DNA from: Anaerohabitans sp964387285
GTDB lineage: Bacteria > Zhuqueibacterota > Zhuqueibacteria > Residuimicrobiales > Residuimicrobiaceae
DNA: 64,000 nucleotides
Assembly (NCBI GenBank): GCA_964387285.1
Contig: CAYLWO010000018.1
Span: 1 to 64,000 of the forward strand
Direction: 5' to 3'
Shown here: positions 35,993 to 44,925 of the stretch, one piece after another
Layout: every line of letters begins with the position of its first letter
Numbering within the stretch: the stretch's first letter is position 1
Position numbers and translations under genes: made by a program
Notes under the pieces: generated by a model
What the model was told of the DNA's origin: nothing
What the model saw: only the letters and a program-made list of their open reading frames with translations
Databases searched by the model: none

Positions 35993-36381
35993 ATGAGTAA
36001 GCCAACAAGCAGAATTCTCCCACCCACCGAGTACGCGAAGGTCTTTTTATTCCGGCGTCTGATGACGCCGGCCAAAAATGCCTGGGTGTCGGGCAGTATT
36101 TCTGCGGTAATCCATTTAACGCTCATCACGCGCACATAAATCCAAATGGCGCTGAATAATACTACGGTTAATCCGAGCACCACGAGAATTTGTGAAACCG
36201 GATTGGCGCCGGCGATGGCGCGGCCGGAAAAACCGGTAATGCTGAGCGTGACGCCGGCCAAACTCATAAGCACCTGCGCGCGCATGTACAAGGTGTTGAG
36301 CTGATTTTGTAAAATCTCGATTGCTTTGAGTACGCTGCCTTCGGTCAGAGTGAGCAGCTGAGCGGCTTCCTTTTCCGGCAT
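35953..36381 (-). CDS. small membrane protein of unknown function
   Basis: 142 aa with three hydrophobic segments: LMSLAGVTLSITGFSGRAI, ILVVLGLTVVLFSAIWIYV and ILLVGLLIYCLAFAIMLL. A charged N-terminal helix precedes them (EIL...QLNTLYMRAQ). The pattern is like several small uncharacterised membrane-protein families; no named match. Its start (ATG 36381) has only a weak AGAG upstream. It stands alone between a convergent potassium transporter and the C10 peptidase. Confidence 0.65.
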   Translation of the reverse strand: MPEKEAAQLLTLTEGSVLKAIEILQNQLNTLYMRAQVLMSLAGVTLSITGFSGRAIAGANPVSQILVVLGLTVVLFSAIWIYVRVMSVKWITAEILPDTQAFLAGVIRRRNKKTFAYSVGGRILLVGLLIYCLAFAIMLLHV

Positions 36382-36721
36382 GGGGGTCTCTATCTTAGAA
36401 GAATTAAAATTATACGATTTACATTCGGGAAAAATTAGCGAAAAAATCCAGATGAATCAATATTAATATTAAACGATGACCATCACAGGGCATTCGTCCT
36501 GCCGTAAATGAGCGGGACAAATGTCCTGTTACAGCTCACGAGGTGTCCAAAAAGTTCGTTATTTGTTCTCAGGATTAAATAAACAGCAAGAGCAGTAATA
36601 TGCGAACAATAAATAACCTAATATTTTTAATTAGCATGTAGTTCCGCCTTTAGGCGGAGAAATTTCCGGCTAAAGCCGGAACTACTTACGAAAGTTACTT
36701 TTTAGAAAACCTCGACCTTGA
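36382..36721. other. intergenic stretch downstream of the C10 peptidase gene
   Basis: No coding frame is supported. It contains the palindromic repeat at 36638-36685 and AT-rich sequence that presumably holds the promoter of the small membrane-protein gene. Confidence 0.5.
36638..36685. repeat. nested palindromic repeat (GTAGTTCCG...CGGAACTAC)
   Basis: Outer arms GTAGTTCCG (36638-36646) and CGGAACTAC (36677-36685) flank two self-complementary mini-hairpins, CCGCCTTTAGGCGG and CCGGCTAAAGCCGG. The cruciform-like layout matches a dispersed repeat common in FCB-group metagenomes (recollection). It sits 36 nt beyond the C10 peptidase stop, where a terminator would be expected. Confidence 0.7.
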
Positions 36722-39595
36722 CTATTTGATCAACATCATTTTTTTCGTTTCAGTGAAATCACCACTCTGTAACTTGTAAAAATAAATTCCGTTCGTCAGA
36801 GTGGAACAGTCCAAAGTTAATTCATGATCACCCTGAGACTGGGACCCTTGCACCAATGTCTTAATTTCTCGCCCCAAAAGGTCATAAAGCTTTAAGGTGA
36901 CCCACGACTTTGCCGGAATCGAATAACAAATCCTGGTGGTGGCATTGAACGGATTAGGATAGTTCTGGGCTAAGCTATATTTTAAAGGAGTGTTAGCCTG
37001 ACTTTCATCGACCACGGTGCCATAGGTCACAAAGCTACCGCCAAAAACACCCATATCGTTTCTGACGGTTCCTAAACCAGGAAACAAGGCAAATCCCGGA
37101 TTTAAAGCGTCTTCAACGTCATTAAACACAGCTGAAGGATCGCCTTTATCAATACAAGGCGAGTCGGGAAGCAAATAAAAATTACCTCTACCAGGATCAA
37201 TAAATCCCGGATCAACTGCGATATTGCCGTTTCCCCAGTTCAACGGGCCCTCAAGCCAATTATGAACGGTTGTGTCAATATCTGAATATTCGACAAGTAC
37301 TTCAGCGTCGCCGCTGATCAAAATATTTTTTCCGGATTCAGCCGAATTACCATAGATGATGGAATTTCGAATTTCCATTTTTAAAGGGCCATAGCCCTGT
37401 GCAGCGACTCCGCCACCGTTTCTAAAACTGGTATTTCCATAAATGATCGAATTGACAATTTCTATCACATCGTCCACATTGCTGTTATCCCGTACAACGG
37501 AGACACCACCCCCATTAACTCCGGTAGGACTGTAACCGAATCCATGATTATTGCGAATGATGCAATTTATTATCTGCAAGTCCCCATTTCTCGAGAAGAT
37601 GCCGCCGCCAATAGTTGCCCAGTTATTTTCGATAAGACAATTTTCAATTAAAAGACTGCCGCCATGATGAGCGATTGCGCCGCCGCACAGCGTAGCCCCG
37701 GTCGATACTCCATAAATATTTTTCGAATTGGAAAATCGGGCAAAAGATATTCTATTCTTCGCGGTTTCATTGCATAAAAAGTAAATCGGTCCGCATCCGT
37801 CAGTAGAACTTGAATTAAAAATAACACTGTCGGTCTCTGTTCCGAGTATGGAAAGTTGTCCTGTTCTGCCATCAGAACTGAGTCCTAAAGTTAGACTATA
37901 CGGTCCGAGGAAATCGACAACCACGCCAGCCTTAACTGTCAAATGACCTAATATGTACAGATCGTTCAGAATGTAATATGGAGAATGCTCTTTATCCCAC
38001 ATGATGTCTGAATAAGGCAAGCCCTCAACAATCGTGCCACTTTGCGGCAATGCGTATCCGCATAATGCAACGATCAAATTATTTTTTGTATTTCCATAAA
38101 TCACGATCTCCTTATCATATCTGCCTATGAGACTTGCGCTAAATTTAATAAAAATTTTTAAATTGGATCTGGAATGAATGGTAATATCCTTAAAGACATT
38201 AGCATAATTAATGCCATCTATACTAATTTGATATGGCAATGGCACGCAGATTGAATCGACACCGATTGCTTCTGCTGATTCATTTTTCACATCTATGGCC
38301 GAGAAGATCGGTTCCGCGCCAAGAATAAAATGTTCCAATGTTACTGATTTTGAATTTGTTTTTAAATTAACATCATCTATGATTCTGGGTATGACGTCAA
38401 AAGTGATGTCGCTTATTACCCCGATCTGGTCGGTATAAGGCACACTGTACCATAATTCTGCGGAGCCAAGCCCGACAAAATGAAAAAATCCGGCGCTATT
38501 ATAGCCATCCACTATGACCTCATGGCCGCCAGCTGCCATTGTCATGAGAAATGGCAACCTGTTCATAATATTCTCTTTCATGATCGAATATAATCCAAAA
38601 GCTTGGTCGCCGAATCTACCCCATTTAGCACTGAAATAATTAAATTTAGTTAAGAGCGCCGGATAGATATAATTTGAATAGGCACCTGTCGCACCGCTGC
38701 TGAATTGAGCCTGGACAGCAACTGCTGCAGCAAAATTCAGCGCGCCAACATCCTGTTTATTTATGGGTACATTATTCTGGTAACGATACTTGAGAGCATT
38801 TAAATAGCCATTCAATCGTTGAAATGATGGAAAGTGGTACAAAGCGCTGTCCTGGTCAATTCGTATGTTGAATGGCGGACTTGAATATCTATCAACATCA
38901 CTAAAGCTTACATCTCCTATATACTTATGAAAATTGATTAATTGCGACATGGCAACCGGCACACAACCGGCATGCGTGGTTCCGCCAAAAGAGGGGAAAT
39001 AAGTTGCTGCAATATAAGGAATCATTGTGGACCAGTCCGTTTCAATCCAACCACCGGAACGAGTCGTGCCGAAGGGAGGCCATTGTCGCAGGTTCGCATC
39101 AAAAATGCTTTCTAGTGATAAATATTTTTGCCATAGTGCAAAATTCTGCTTGCTGCGCAGCCCGTTCCTGCTCAAACCGCCGTTTCTACCCTTAATCAAT
39201 TCCTTGACTGATTTCTGCAGGCTTGTATTCCCTTCCCAGGTGGATGTACAGCTGTACGCCAAAATCGGTTGTTCATTGTAGAAACCGGAAACTATCACAA
39301 ATCCGCTCGGATCATAAGAAAACGCATACCCCATTACCTGTTGAGTCTGCTCATCCTTAATTTCGTACGGTGCATGCGAGATCGCCTTTCGCAGATTTAC
39401 CGGCCTTGCATAAAAGATCGATGTGTTGGTAAATTTTTCAGCTAAAATTACAGCATCGTCCACCGTTACCACTCGGTCCATGATAGGGTTTTGCTCAGAA
39501 AAATGCCTATATTCACGAACGTTACTTGCAGTATATTGCGCATAAATAGTGGAAACAAACAGGAATGTACTGATGATGAAATGCACAATTTTCAT
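36722..39595 (-). CDS. secreted C10-family (streptopain-type) cysteine peptidase with beta-helix region and T9SS tail
   Basis: 957 aa. Signal peptide (1-19) and a Spi-type propeptide at about 35-165 (VVTVDDAVILAEKF, FVIVSGFYNEQPILAYS) precede the C10 catalytic domain. Cys211 lies in THAGCVPVAMSQLINFHKY and His358 in GGHEVIVDGYN. A choice-of-anchor/ASH-like sandwich follows (VDSICVPLPYQISIDG). Next comes a right-handed beta-helix built on GGGIFSRNGDLQIINCIIRNN-type turns (~600-790), then the T9SS domain (QNYPNPFNATTRICYSIP...KKMMLIK). It is predicted to be secreted as a zymogen and to degrade external protein. AAGG lies 6 nt before ATG. Unlike several neighbours it is monocistronic. Confidence 0.9.
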   Translation of the reverse strand: MKIVHFIISTFLFVSTIYAQYTASNVREYRHFSEQNPIMDRVVTVDDAVILAEKFTNTSIFYARPVNLRKAISHAPYEIKDEQTQQVMGYAFSYDPSGFVIVSGFYNEQPILAYSCTSTWEGNTSLQKSVKELIKGRNGGLSRNGLRSKQNFALWQKYLSLESIFDANLRQWPPFGTTRSGGWIETDWSTMIPYIAATYFPSFGGTTHAGCVPVAMSQLINFHKYIGDVSFSDVDRYSSPPFNIRIDQDSALYHFPSFQRLNGYLNALKYRYQNNVPINKQDVGALNFAAAVAVQAQFSSGATGAYSNYIYPALLTKFNYFSAKWGRFGDQAFGLYSIMKENIMNRLPFLMTMAAGGHEVIVDGYNSAGFFHFVGLGSAELWYSVPYTDQIGVISDITFDVIPRIIDDVNLKTNSKSVTLEHFILGAEPIFSAIDVKNESAEAIGVDSICVPLPYQISIDGINYANVFKDITIHSRSNLKIFIKFSASLIGRYDKEIVIYGNTKNNLIVALCGYALPQSGTIVEGLPYSDIMWDKEHSPYYILNDLYILGHLTVKAGVVVDFLGPYSLTLGLSSDGRTGQLSILGTETDSVIFNSSSTDGCGPIYFLCNETAKNRISFARFSNSKNIYGVSTGATLCGGAIAHHGGSLLIENCLIENNWATIGGGIFSRNGDLQIINCIIRNNHGFGYSPTGVNGGGVSVVRDNSNVDDVIEIVNSIIYGNTSFRNGGGVAAQGYGPLKMEIRNSIIYGNSAESGKNILISGDAEVLVEYSDIDTTVHNWLEGPLNWGNGNIAVDPGFIDPGRGNFYLLPDSPCIDKGDPSAVFNDVEDALNPGFALFPGLGTVRNDMGVFGGSFVTYGTVVDESQANTPLKYSLAQNYPNPFNATTRICYSIPAKSWVTLKLYDLLGREIKTLVQGSQSQGDHELTLDCSTLTNGIYFYKLQSGDFTETKKMMLIK

Positions 39596-39839
39596 AAGCT
39601 ACCTTTTGATTTATCATAGGATTGGTCGGTTATCCGAGATCAATGGTCGCATCTGTAAAACAGGCGATCTGGTCAAAACGAAACTTCTATTCATGTTTTA
39701 TAGAAGAAAGATCGAAAAAGGATAGAGACCCAGGTAAACATACGCTACATGATAATAAATATTAAATCAAACTACAAAGAAAAAATTCATTCATTATTCT
39801 ATTCTGTTTCAAGGAATCGAGTAACGCGTTTCCTTTGAT
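39596..39839. other. intergenic region upstream of the C10 peptidase gene
   Basis: AT-rich with no supported gene. Minor 7-bp hairpin CTTCTAT/ATAGAAG near 39684-39706. It is expected to carry the peptidase promoter, but no convincing -35/-10 pair was seen. Confidence 0.4.
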
Positions 39840-40093
39840 TCAAAGCCCCCCATGCCGTCCACTGTTTTTATTATCATGCCGAAATCGCGGCCAGGGCGAA
39901 GTAGCGGCGTAACCGTAACTGGCGGTCAACACCGCATTAAACATACTGCAACAGTAATCGTCAATGTACTAGTTGTATAGCCAGGTTCGACCGGCTTTTT
40001 CCTGTGGCAGTTCCACATCAGGCAACCGGCAGTGACAAGCACTGCCCACAAGAGCAAGCAAATTTTCAGGCGCCCCAAGCGACTTTTGTTCAT
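39840..40093 (-). pseudogene. decayed lipoprotein gene with remnant of a PQQ-type propeller start
   Basis: ATG 40093 has AAGGTGG just upstream and opens a lipoprotein leader (RLGRLKICLLLWAVLVTAGC) that ends at TGA 39928-39926 after 55 codons. In another frame, just downstream, the sequence reads ATSPWPRFRHDNKNSGR before TGA 39842-39840. WPxFRHDxxxxGR is the usual opening of PQQ/BamB-like propeller lipoproteins. The two pieces are what one frameshifted, truncated gene would leave. The remainder of the propeller is absent. A functional 55-aa lipoprotein cannot be excluded. Confidence 0.5.
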
Positions 40094-40180
40094 AAAGCCA
40101 CCTTGTTTTCCGGAAAACAACCAATGAGCAGATTAAAATCAAGAATAAATTATTCATTATGAATTTATTCTTCTTGATGC

Positions 40181-42568
40181 CTACTTGACCAATAAACATT
40201 TTTTGAAAAGCTGCTGCTCTGCACAACGGAGAACATAGAAATAAATTCCATTGCCGACCTCCTGACCGTGGTCTCCCCTGCCATCCCAGAGTACTGTATG
40301 GGAGCCGCTCGAATATCTTTTCTTCAGCAGATGGCGGACACACTGACCTTGAAGATTATAGATGAGAAGTTCGATATCTGTCTCAACTGGAACGTCAAAA
40401 GACAGCATCGTGCGGTCGTTAAATGGATTGGGATAATTGGCGTACAGGGAAACGTTTTTTGGATTAGGCAAGGTTGAAGCAACATGAGCAGAAGAGATCA
40501 CCTGTACGCGTCTCGTTTCTGACCAGTCACTGTTAGTCAATGGATGCACGCAACGGACGCGACAAAAATATATTCCAGCCTGCGGAGAAAATGTGCACAG
40601 CCGGCTTGTGTCTAAAGTCGTGATAGAAAGATGTATTGAAGAAAACAGGGAATCAGGACTCTGTTGCATCTCAAAAGTCGTGGCAACGCCGCCGGACCTC
40701 CAGGAACACAAGAGTTCTGGCACCGTCAGCGATGTATCCCTGGCCGGCTTTACCCATTGCGGCGCTTTCAGTCGAACAGGAATGGCGCTTTGCATAATAA
40801 AACCCTCTTTGCTCCCCAGCCAAAGGAATCCGGCATGATCGATGCACAGACTGCTCAGTTCACCCAGGGTATCAGGCGTTGGAATTTTATACCAGAGCGA
40901 ATCATCTGTTATAATCCGATAAAGCGATTTCCCGGAAACCGCATAAAACAACCCCCGGGCGCCGGAAGCGATCGCCGGAATGGAGGAGGACAAACCCACT
41001 GACTTGATCATTTGCCAGGGATCGACATGCAAGTCAACCCAGAAAACACCTTGAACAGTCGCAACGGCCAACCGACCGGATACATCCTGACAAAGAGCCA
41101 AAACTTCATCAGAAAAATTTGCCTTCGTCCAATTGTTGCCGTTGTCGTGTGAATAAAACAGGCCTGTTTTCGAACCGACGACCAGAGTTTGGTCAGAGCT
41201 CACCAGTAGGGAACGAATGCGCGTATCAGGAATACCGGAATTCCGTGGTTTCCAGGAAAGACCCTGATCTGCTGAATAGTGCACGCCGCTGCTCCACAGG
41301 CCGGAAAAAAGATCCCCATATTCGTTGCAGGCCAGCGCCACGGCGTGCAGATTGAGTGGACCTGTCTGGCGCGGCTCCCAGGTCTTGCCGGTGGCCGGCA
41401 GGTAGTGAACACCACTTAGACTGGCAAGAAAGGTTCCACCGGTTTTCGTAAAGCTAAATCGATAACTATCTAAAAGGTCCAAATCAGGCATTTGCCGTTG
41501 CCATTGTGCAGCATGGCGGTCATAGATATAAACGCCGCCATAGCCGCCAGCCCACAGCCGTTGCTGCTTATCTTCCTGGATTGTATGGACGGCTGCTGAA
41601 GCCAATCCCGTGCTGATATCCAGCCATTCAGTGCGTGCATGATTCCATCGTAATAAACCCATGCTCGTGGCGATAACCGGATCTGTTTGACCATCGATGA
41701 TAATATCCTGAATCTGCAAATTCAGGAGACCGACTTGCTCCCACGCGAAAAGATCCGAGGTCCGGTACAGACCGTGGTTTGTTGTACCGACAAACAAAGC
41801 GCCTTTCCGGTCGTAACGCAGGGAAAGGGCAGCTTGTTTTCCAGGACCCGTGGCGATGCTTTCCCAAAACGCTCCCGCATTCACAGAACGAAAAAGACCT
41901 AGGTTCGTGGCCAGGTAGAGCGTTGCGTTTGAATCCTGTGCAAACGCCCGGACATAGGCCGTGCGAATATTCTCATTGATCGCAATCCAGGTTCTTCCGT
42001 GATCATCGGAGCGATGTGGTCCTTGTCCATTGCTGCCGGCATACAAGCGGCCTTGCCGATCGACGAACAGTTTGGTAATATTGCTCACTTTCAAGCTGTC
42101 CACATGTTGCCAGGAAAGGCCCTTGTTTTCCGAGCGATAAACGCCGCTTAGCAAAGTTCCGGCAAAGAGGACGCCGGAAGAATCGATGCACAAACATTGC
42201 ACAAAAGTGGGCAGTTTGTCGCTGCGTAGAAACCAGTTTCTTGCCTGGTTTTCAGAAGCAAAAACACCAGCTCCGCTCGTTGCGAGAAAAAGCGTTCCAT
42301 CGGGATGACGTACGAGTTCGTCAGGAATCGCCTGATTCAGGCCCTGACTGCGCAGCTGCCAATGTTCACCCTCGTCATGGGAAAAAAATATACCCTGAGG
42401 CGTGACTGCAAGCCATTCAGCGGCAGGAGTGGAAAGAATTTGCAGCACATTATTGCCATACAACCGATGAGCCGGCAGCCAGATGGACTCGTCAGCGGAC
42501 AGTTTGAAATACGGAGAAAAACAGAGGATGACCAGCAGTATATGAACGCGTGAGGAAAAATTTGCCAT
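40181..42568 (-). CDS. BNR-propeller surface protein with T9SS tail
   Basis: About 795 aa. Signal peptide (NFSSRVHILLVILCFSPYFKL), then two beta-propellers made of Asp-box repeats: FFSHDEGEHW, YRSENKGLSW, HRSDDHGRTW, FRSVNAGAFW, HYSADQGLSW and FYSHDNGNNW. A fibronectin-like sandwich is at about 620-700 and the T9SS type A domain ends the protein (YANYPNPFNDRTMLSFDVP...KKCLLVK). Expected at the cell surface; ligand unknown. ATG 42568 is chosen because GGAGGG precedes it. It starts only 11 nt after the DUF192-ICMT fusion gene at the end of the Tad operon, so it may be co-transcribed with pilus genes. Confidence 0.85.
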   Translation of the reverse strand: MANFSSRVHILLVILCFSPYFKLSADESIWLPAHRLYGNNVLQILSTPAAEWLAVTPQGIFFSHDEGEHWQLRSQGLNQAIPDELVRHPDGTLFLATSGAGVFASENQARNWFLRSDKLPTFVQCLCIDSSGVLFAGTLLSGVYRSENKGLSWQHVDSLKVSNITKLFVDRQGRLYAGSNGQGPHRSDDHGRTWIAINENIRTAYVRAFAQDSNATLYLATNLGLFRSVNAGAFWESIATGPGKQAALSLRYDRKGALFVGTTNHGLYRTSDLFAWEQVGLLNLQIQDIIIDGQTDPVIATSMGLLRWNHARTEWLDISTGLASAAVHTIQEDKQQRLWAGGYGGVYIYDRHAAQWQRQMPDLDLLDSYRFSFTKTGGTFLASLSGVHYLPATGKTWEPRQTGPLNLHAVALACNEYGDLFSGLWSSGVHYSADQGLSWKPRNSGIPDTRIRSLLVSSDQTLVVGSKTGLFYSHDNGNNWTKANFSDEVLALCQDVSGRLAVATVQGVFWVDLHVDPWQMIKSVGLSSSIPAIASGARGLFYAVSGKSLYRIITDDSLWYKIPTPDTLGELSSLCIDHAGFLWLGSKEGFIMQSAIPVRLKAPQWVKPARDTSLTVPELLCSWRSGGVATTFEMQQSPDSLFSSIHLSITTLDTSRLCTFSPQAGIYFCRVRCVHPLTNSDWSETRRVQVISSAHVASTLPNPKNVSLYANYPNPFNDRTMLSFDVPVETDIELLIYNLQGQCVRHLLKKRYSSGSHTVLWDGRGDHGQEVGNGIYFYVLRCAEQQLFKKCLLVK

Positions 42569-42579
42569 ATTCCCTCCTC

Positions 42580-43557
42580 TCAAACCACAAAGGGAATAAA
42601 CCGATATCGCACCCGTGCTTTGTATGAACAATATTGCGGATCATTTTCCAGTAACTTTTCTTCGGCAAAAGCTCTGATCACCTGGCCAACAAGAACCAGC
42701 ATACCCTTAATCATATTTGCCGGCGTCGGATTGCCGAGAAGGAAGGAGAATAAAAAAAAGAGTTCGGCCGCATAGAGCGGATGGCGAATCCAACGATAGG
42801 CGCCCTTCGTTTTTATGTTGCGATTGGCCGGCACAATGCCGAAACTTTTTCCCAGACTGGCTAATGCAAAGATAATGGCCATAAGCGAGCAGGTTTGTGC
42901 GATTACTGAAATCGTTTGCAACCAACGGATTTCAATGGGCGCTGCTCGCAAAGAGAATGATATCAGAACGGTTGCGATGGCCGCCAGCCAATCAGACCAT
43001 TTTCGCGATATGGCTGCACTCGGCCTTCTGGTTAAAAACAAATAAACGAGCAGAGTGTTGTAGATGAACAGACCCAATCCGGGGAGTGAAGGATTATGCA
43101 TCCACTTGATGACGGTCGTGACAACAAATCCCAGCCAAAAAAGCGCCAGACAGTAATTAATAATATGATGGAAAAACCGCGACCAGGCAGAGGTGAGCTC
43201 GGGAACAGGGGCATCAACCGTAAATTCCAAATGATCCCCGATGTGCAGATGGCCGGACATCGCAGGATGCGCAGGCCATTCCAACACAGCTTTACTTCGG
43301 GCCACGTAGGGTAGGATGCGGCGTGGAGGTACGTGCTCGGCCAATCTGAGAATTTTTCCGCCCTTATCAACAAAGGCAACGCCAAGAGGTTGATCCAGGG
43401 TAAAAGTATGTATGCCGGTGCAGGAACGGATCAAGAGCGCTTTCGGCTCTGACGCCGATCCGAGGGTGAGGAATCCAAGCAGCCGATGATGCCACTTCTC
43501 TGCGCTGTACAGGGTATGGGGCAAACAACGGCCGGTGGATCGGTTGCAGACCGGCAT
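42580..43557 (-). CDS. DUF192 domain fused to an isoprenylcysteine-methyltransferase-like membrane domain
   Basis: 325 aa. Residues ~20-113 match DUF192 (IRSCTGIHTFTLDQPLGVAFVDKGGKILRL, then VLEWPAHPAMSGHLHIGDHLEF). Residues ~130-325 have about five membrane helices and the ICMT/PEMT-type motif GAYRWIRHPLYAAE with a C-terminal EEKLLENDPQYCSYKARVRYRFIP. DUF192 proteins often sit near Tad genes; ICMT-like enzymes methylate lipids or small molecules using S-adenosylmethionine. The fusion joins both in one polypeptide. It begins 3 nt after the preceding lipoprotein stop and is clearly in the Tad operon. Its actual substrate is unknown. Confidence 0.8.
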   Translation of the reverse strand: MPVCNRSTGRCLPHTLYSAEKWHHRLLGFLTLGSASEPKALLIRSCTGIHTFTLDQPLGVAFVDKGGKILRLAEHVPPRRILPYVARSKAVLEWPAHPAMSGHLHIGDHLEFTVDAPVPELTSAWSRFFHHIINYCLALFWLGFVVTTVIKWMHNPSLPGLGLFIYNTLLVYLFLTRRPSAAISRKWSDWLAAIATVLISFSLRAAPIEIRWLQTISVIAQTCSLMAIIFALASLGKSFGIVPANRNIKTKGAYRWIRHPLYAAELFFLFSFLLGNPTPANMIKGMLVLVGQVIRAFAEEKLLENDPQYCSYKARVRYRFIPFVV

Positions 43558-43560
43558 GGG

Positions 43561-43944
43561 TCACCAGATTTTCAGCAGTAATATCTGACTTTTATCAAAG
43601 ATCTGACGACGATCGACTTTGACGGCAGAACCGGCGTCTGCAAGAAATTTTCCTTTATTCGGCGTGCTCTGCACACTGCGGGATTCATAGGTATAACCGG
43701 GACACACCTCGATCCGTTCTCGATCACAGGAAAGAAATTTTCCGCTTATCTTACGGCCATCGCGAAGGTGGAGCTCGACAAAGTCGGGTTTTAGCAGTTT
43801 TTCACTGAGCGAAAAGACCTGGTCTTCAATAAGCACCATACTCGGCATGGTGCTCGGCGTTTGATATCGATGCAACTTGCCGGCGCAGGCCGAAAACAAT
43901 ATCAAAAAACTGATAAGAACCGAGAGAACACAAAACTTTTTCAT
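43561..43944 (-). CDS. Tad-operon lipoprotein of unknown function
   Basis: 127 aa. Leader MKKFCVLSVLISFLILFSAC ends in a lipobox (FSAC). The mature part resembles a small beta-barrel (VELHLRDGRKISGKFLSCDRERIEV), loosely SH3- or Sm-like, a reading I would not press. ATG 43944 has AAAGGAG 8 nt upstream; the gene begins 22 nt after tadC and ends 3 nt before the DUF192 fusion. It probably belongs to the pilus apparatus in this lineage. Confidence 0.65.
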   Translation of the reverse strand: MKKFCVLSVLISFLILFSACAGKLHRYQTPSTMPSMVLIEDQVFSLSEKLLKPDFVELHLRDGRKISGKFLSCDRERIEVCPGYTYESRSVQSTPNKGKFLADAGSAVKVDRRQIFDKSQILLLKIW

Positions 43945-43966
43945 CGGGCATACTCCTTTGAAATGC

Positions 43967-44917
43967 TCATTGTCCGGACATGGCGGCAAAGTTTTTTATT
44001 ATGCTGAGAAAACCCGGGCCAAGGACCACAATGAACAGAGCTGGAAAAATAAAAAGCACGAGTGGAATCAACATTTTTATTCCGGACTTGGCCGCCTGTT
44101 CTTCCGCTGATTGGCGCAGCCGCGTGCGCAGCGAATCGGCTTGTGCGCGCAAAGTATCAGCCAGACTGGTACCCAGCTTGTCTGCCAGAATCAAGGCCCC
44201 GACAAGAATACGCAGATTTTCGACTTTATTGCGCACACAAAGGTTGCGCATCGCAATTTCCCGTGACAGACCTGTGCGCATTTCTTGCGTAACCATGAGC
44301 AATTCCTTGCTGAGTATCGGTGAACGCAGATCAAGTTCCTGAGCGACGCGCAACAGAGAGGCGTTAAGACCCAAACCCGCTTCCATGCAAATCACCAAAA
44401 GATCGAGAGCATCGGACAAGCTTTCGCCGATTTCCTGCCTTCTTTGTGCAATGACATAGCGCAAAACCAGATCAGGCAAGCAAAAACCGACCAGTACGGC
44501 AAAGACCGCCATCAGGATGACCTGGGAAGGCTGCGGCAGCAACCTGGCCAGAAATGCGTAATAGACGGCAAACAACAAGAAAGCGGAACTCAGTTTGGTT
44601 CCGAGCAGCAGAATGGGTCCAAATTCATGGCGGATGCCCGCTTCCTGCAGGGTGTTTTTGGTTTTGGTTTTATCTTTCGCCGGGTCAATGCCGCCGAGGC
44701 GTTGCAGATTTTCCAACGCTTTTTCCAGGCCTGCCGGCAGCCTGGATCGTTTAACCGAATCGTACTCGGCCTGATCTGCTGCGCCGCTCGTATCCCTGGT
44801 CAAATCGCGGACCCGCCGGATGGTCGGATCGTATTTTTTGCGCAGTACACGGAGCACGGTAAACATCAGCAGAAAAACGGTAATAAAAGTCGTCGCTAAA
44901 ATCAGATACAACTGCAT
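43967..44917 (-). CDS. tadC: Tad pilus inner-membrane platform protein TadC
   Basis: 316 aa. T2SSF-type platform protein with an N-terminal membrane helix, paired helices near 105-150 and a C-terminal helix (LIPLVLFIFPALFIVVLGPGFLSI). The conserved core ESLSDALDLLVICMEAGLGLNASLLRVAQEL leads into LSREIAMRNLCVRN and ILADKLGTSLADTLRAQADSLR, as in TadC. With TadB it links the assembly ATPase to the growing Flp pilus. GGGAG precedes ATG; the gene begins 8 nt after the tadB stop. Confidence 0.9.
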   Translation of the reverse strand: MQLYLILATTFITVFLLMFTVLRVLRKKYDPTIRRVRDLTRDTSGAADQAEYDSVKRSRLPAGLEKALENLQRLGGIDPAKDKTKTKNTLQEAGIRHEFGPILLLGTKLSSAFLLFAVYYAFLARLLPQPSQVILMAVFAVLVGFCLPDLVLRYVIAQRRQEIGESLSDALDLLVICMEAGLGLNASLLRVAQELDLRSPILSKELLMVTQEMRTGLSREIAMRNLCVRNKVENLRILVGALILADKLGTSLADTLRAQADSLRTRLRQSAEEQAAKSGIKMLIPLVLFIFPALFIVVLGPGFLSIIKNFAAMSGQ

Positions 44918-44925
44918 AACACTCC

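Noticed and set aside
39809..39928. In-frame readthrough of TGA at 39928-39926 (38 more open codons), as for selenocysteine or stop suppression
   Set aside because: The neighbouring frame gives the recognisable SPWPRFRHD propeller opening, so a frameshift explains the data better. No selenocysteine-type hairpin was seen after the TGA.
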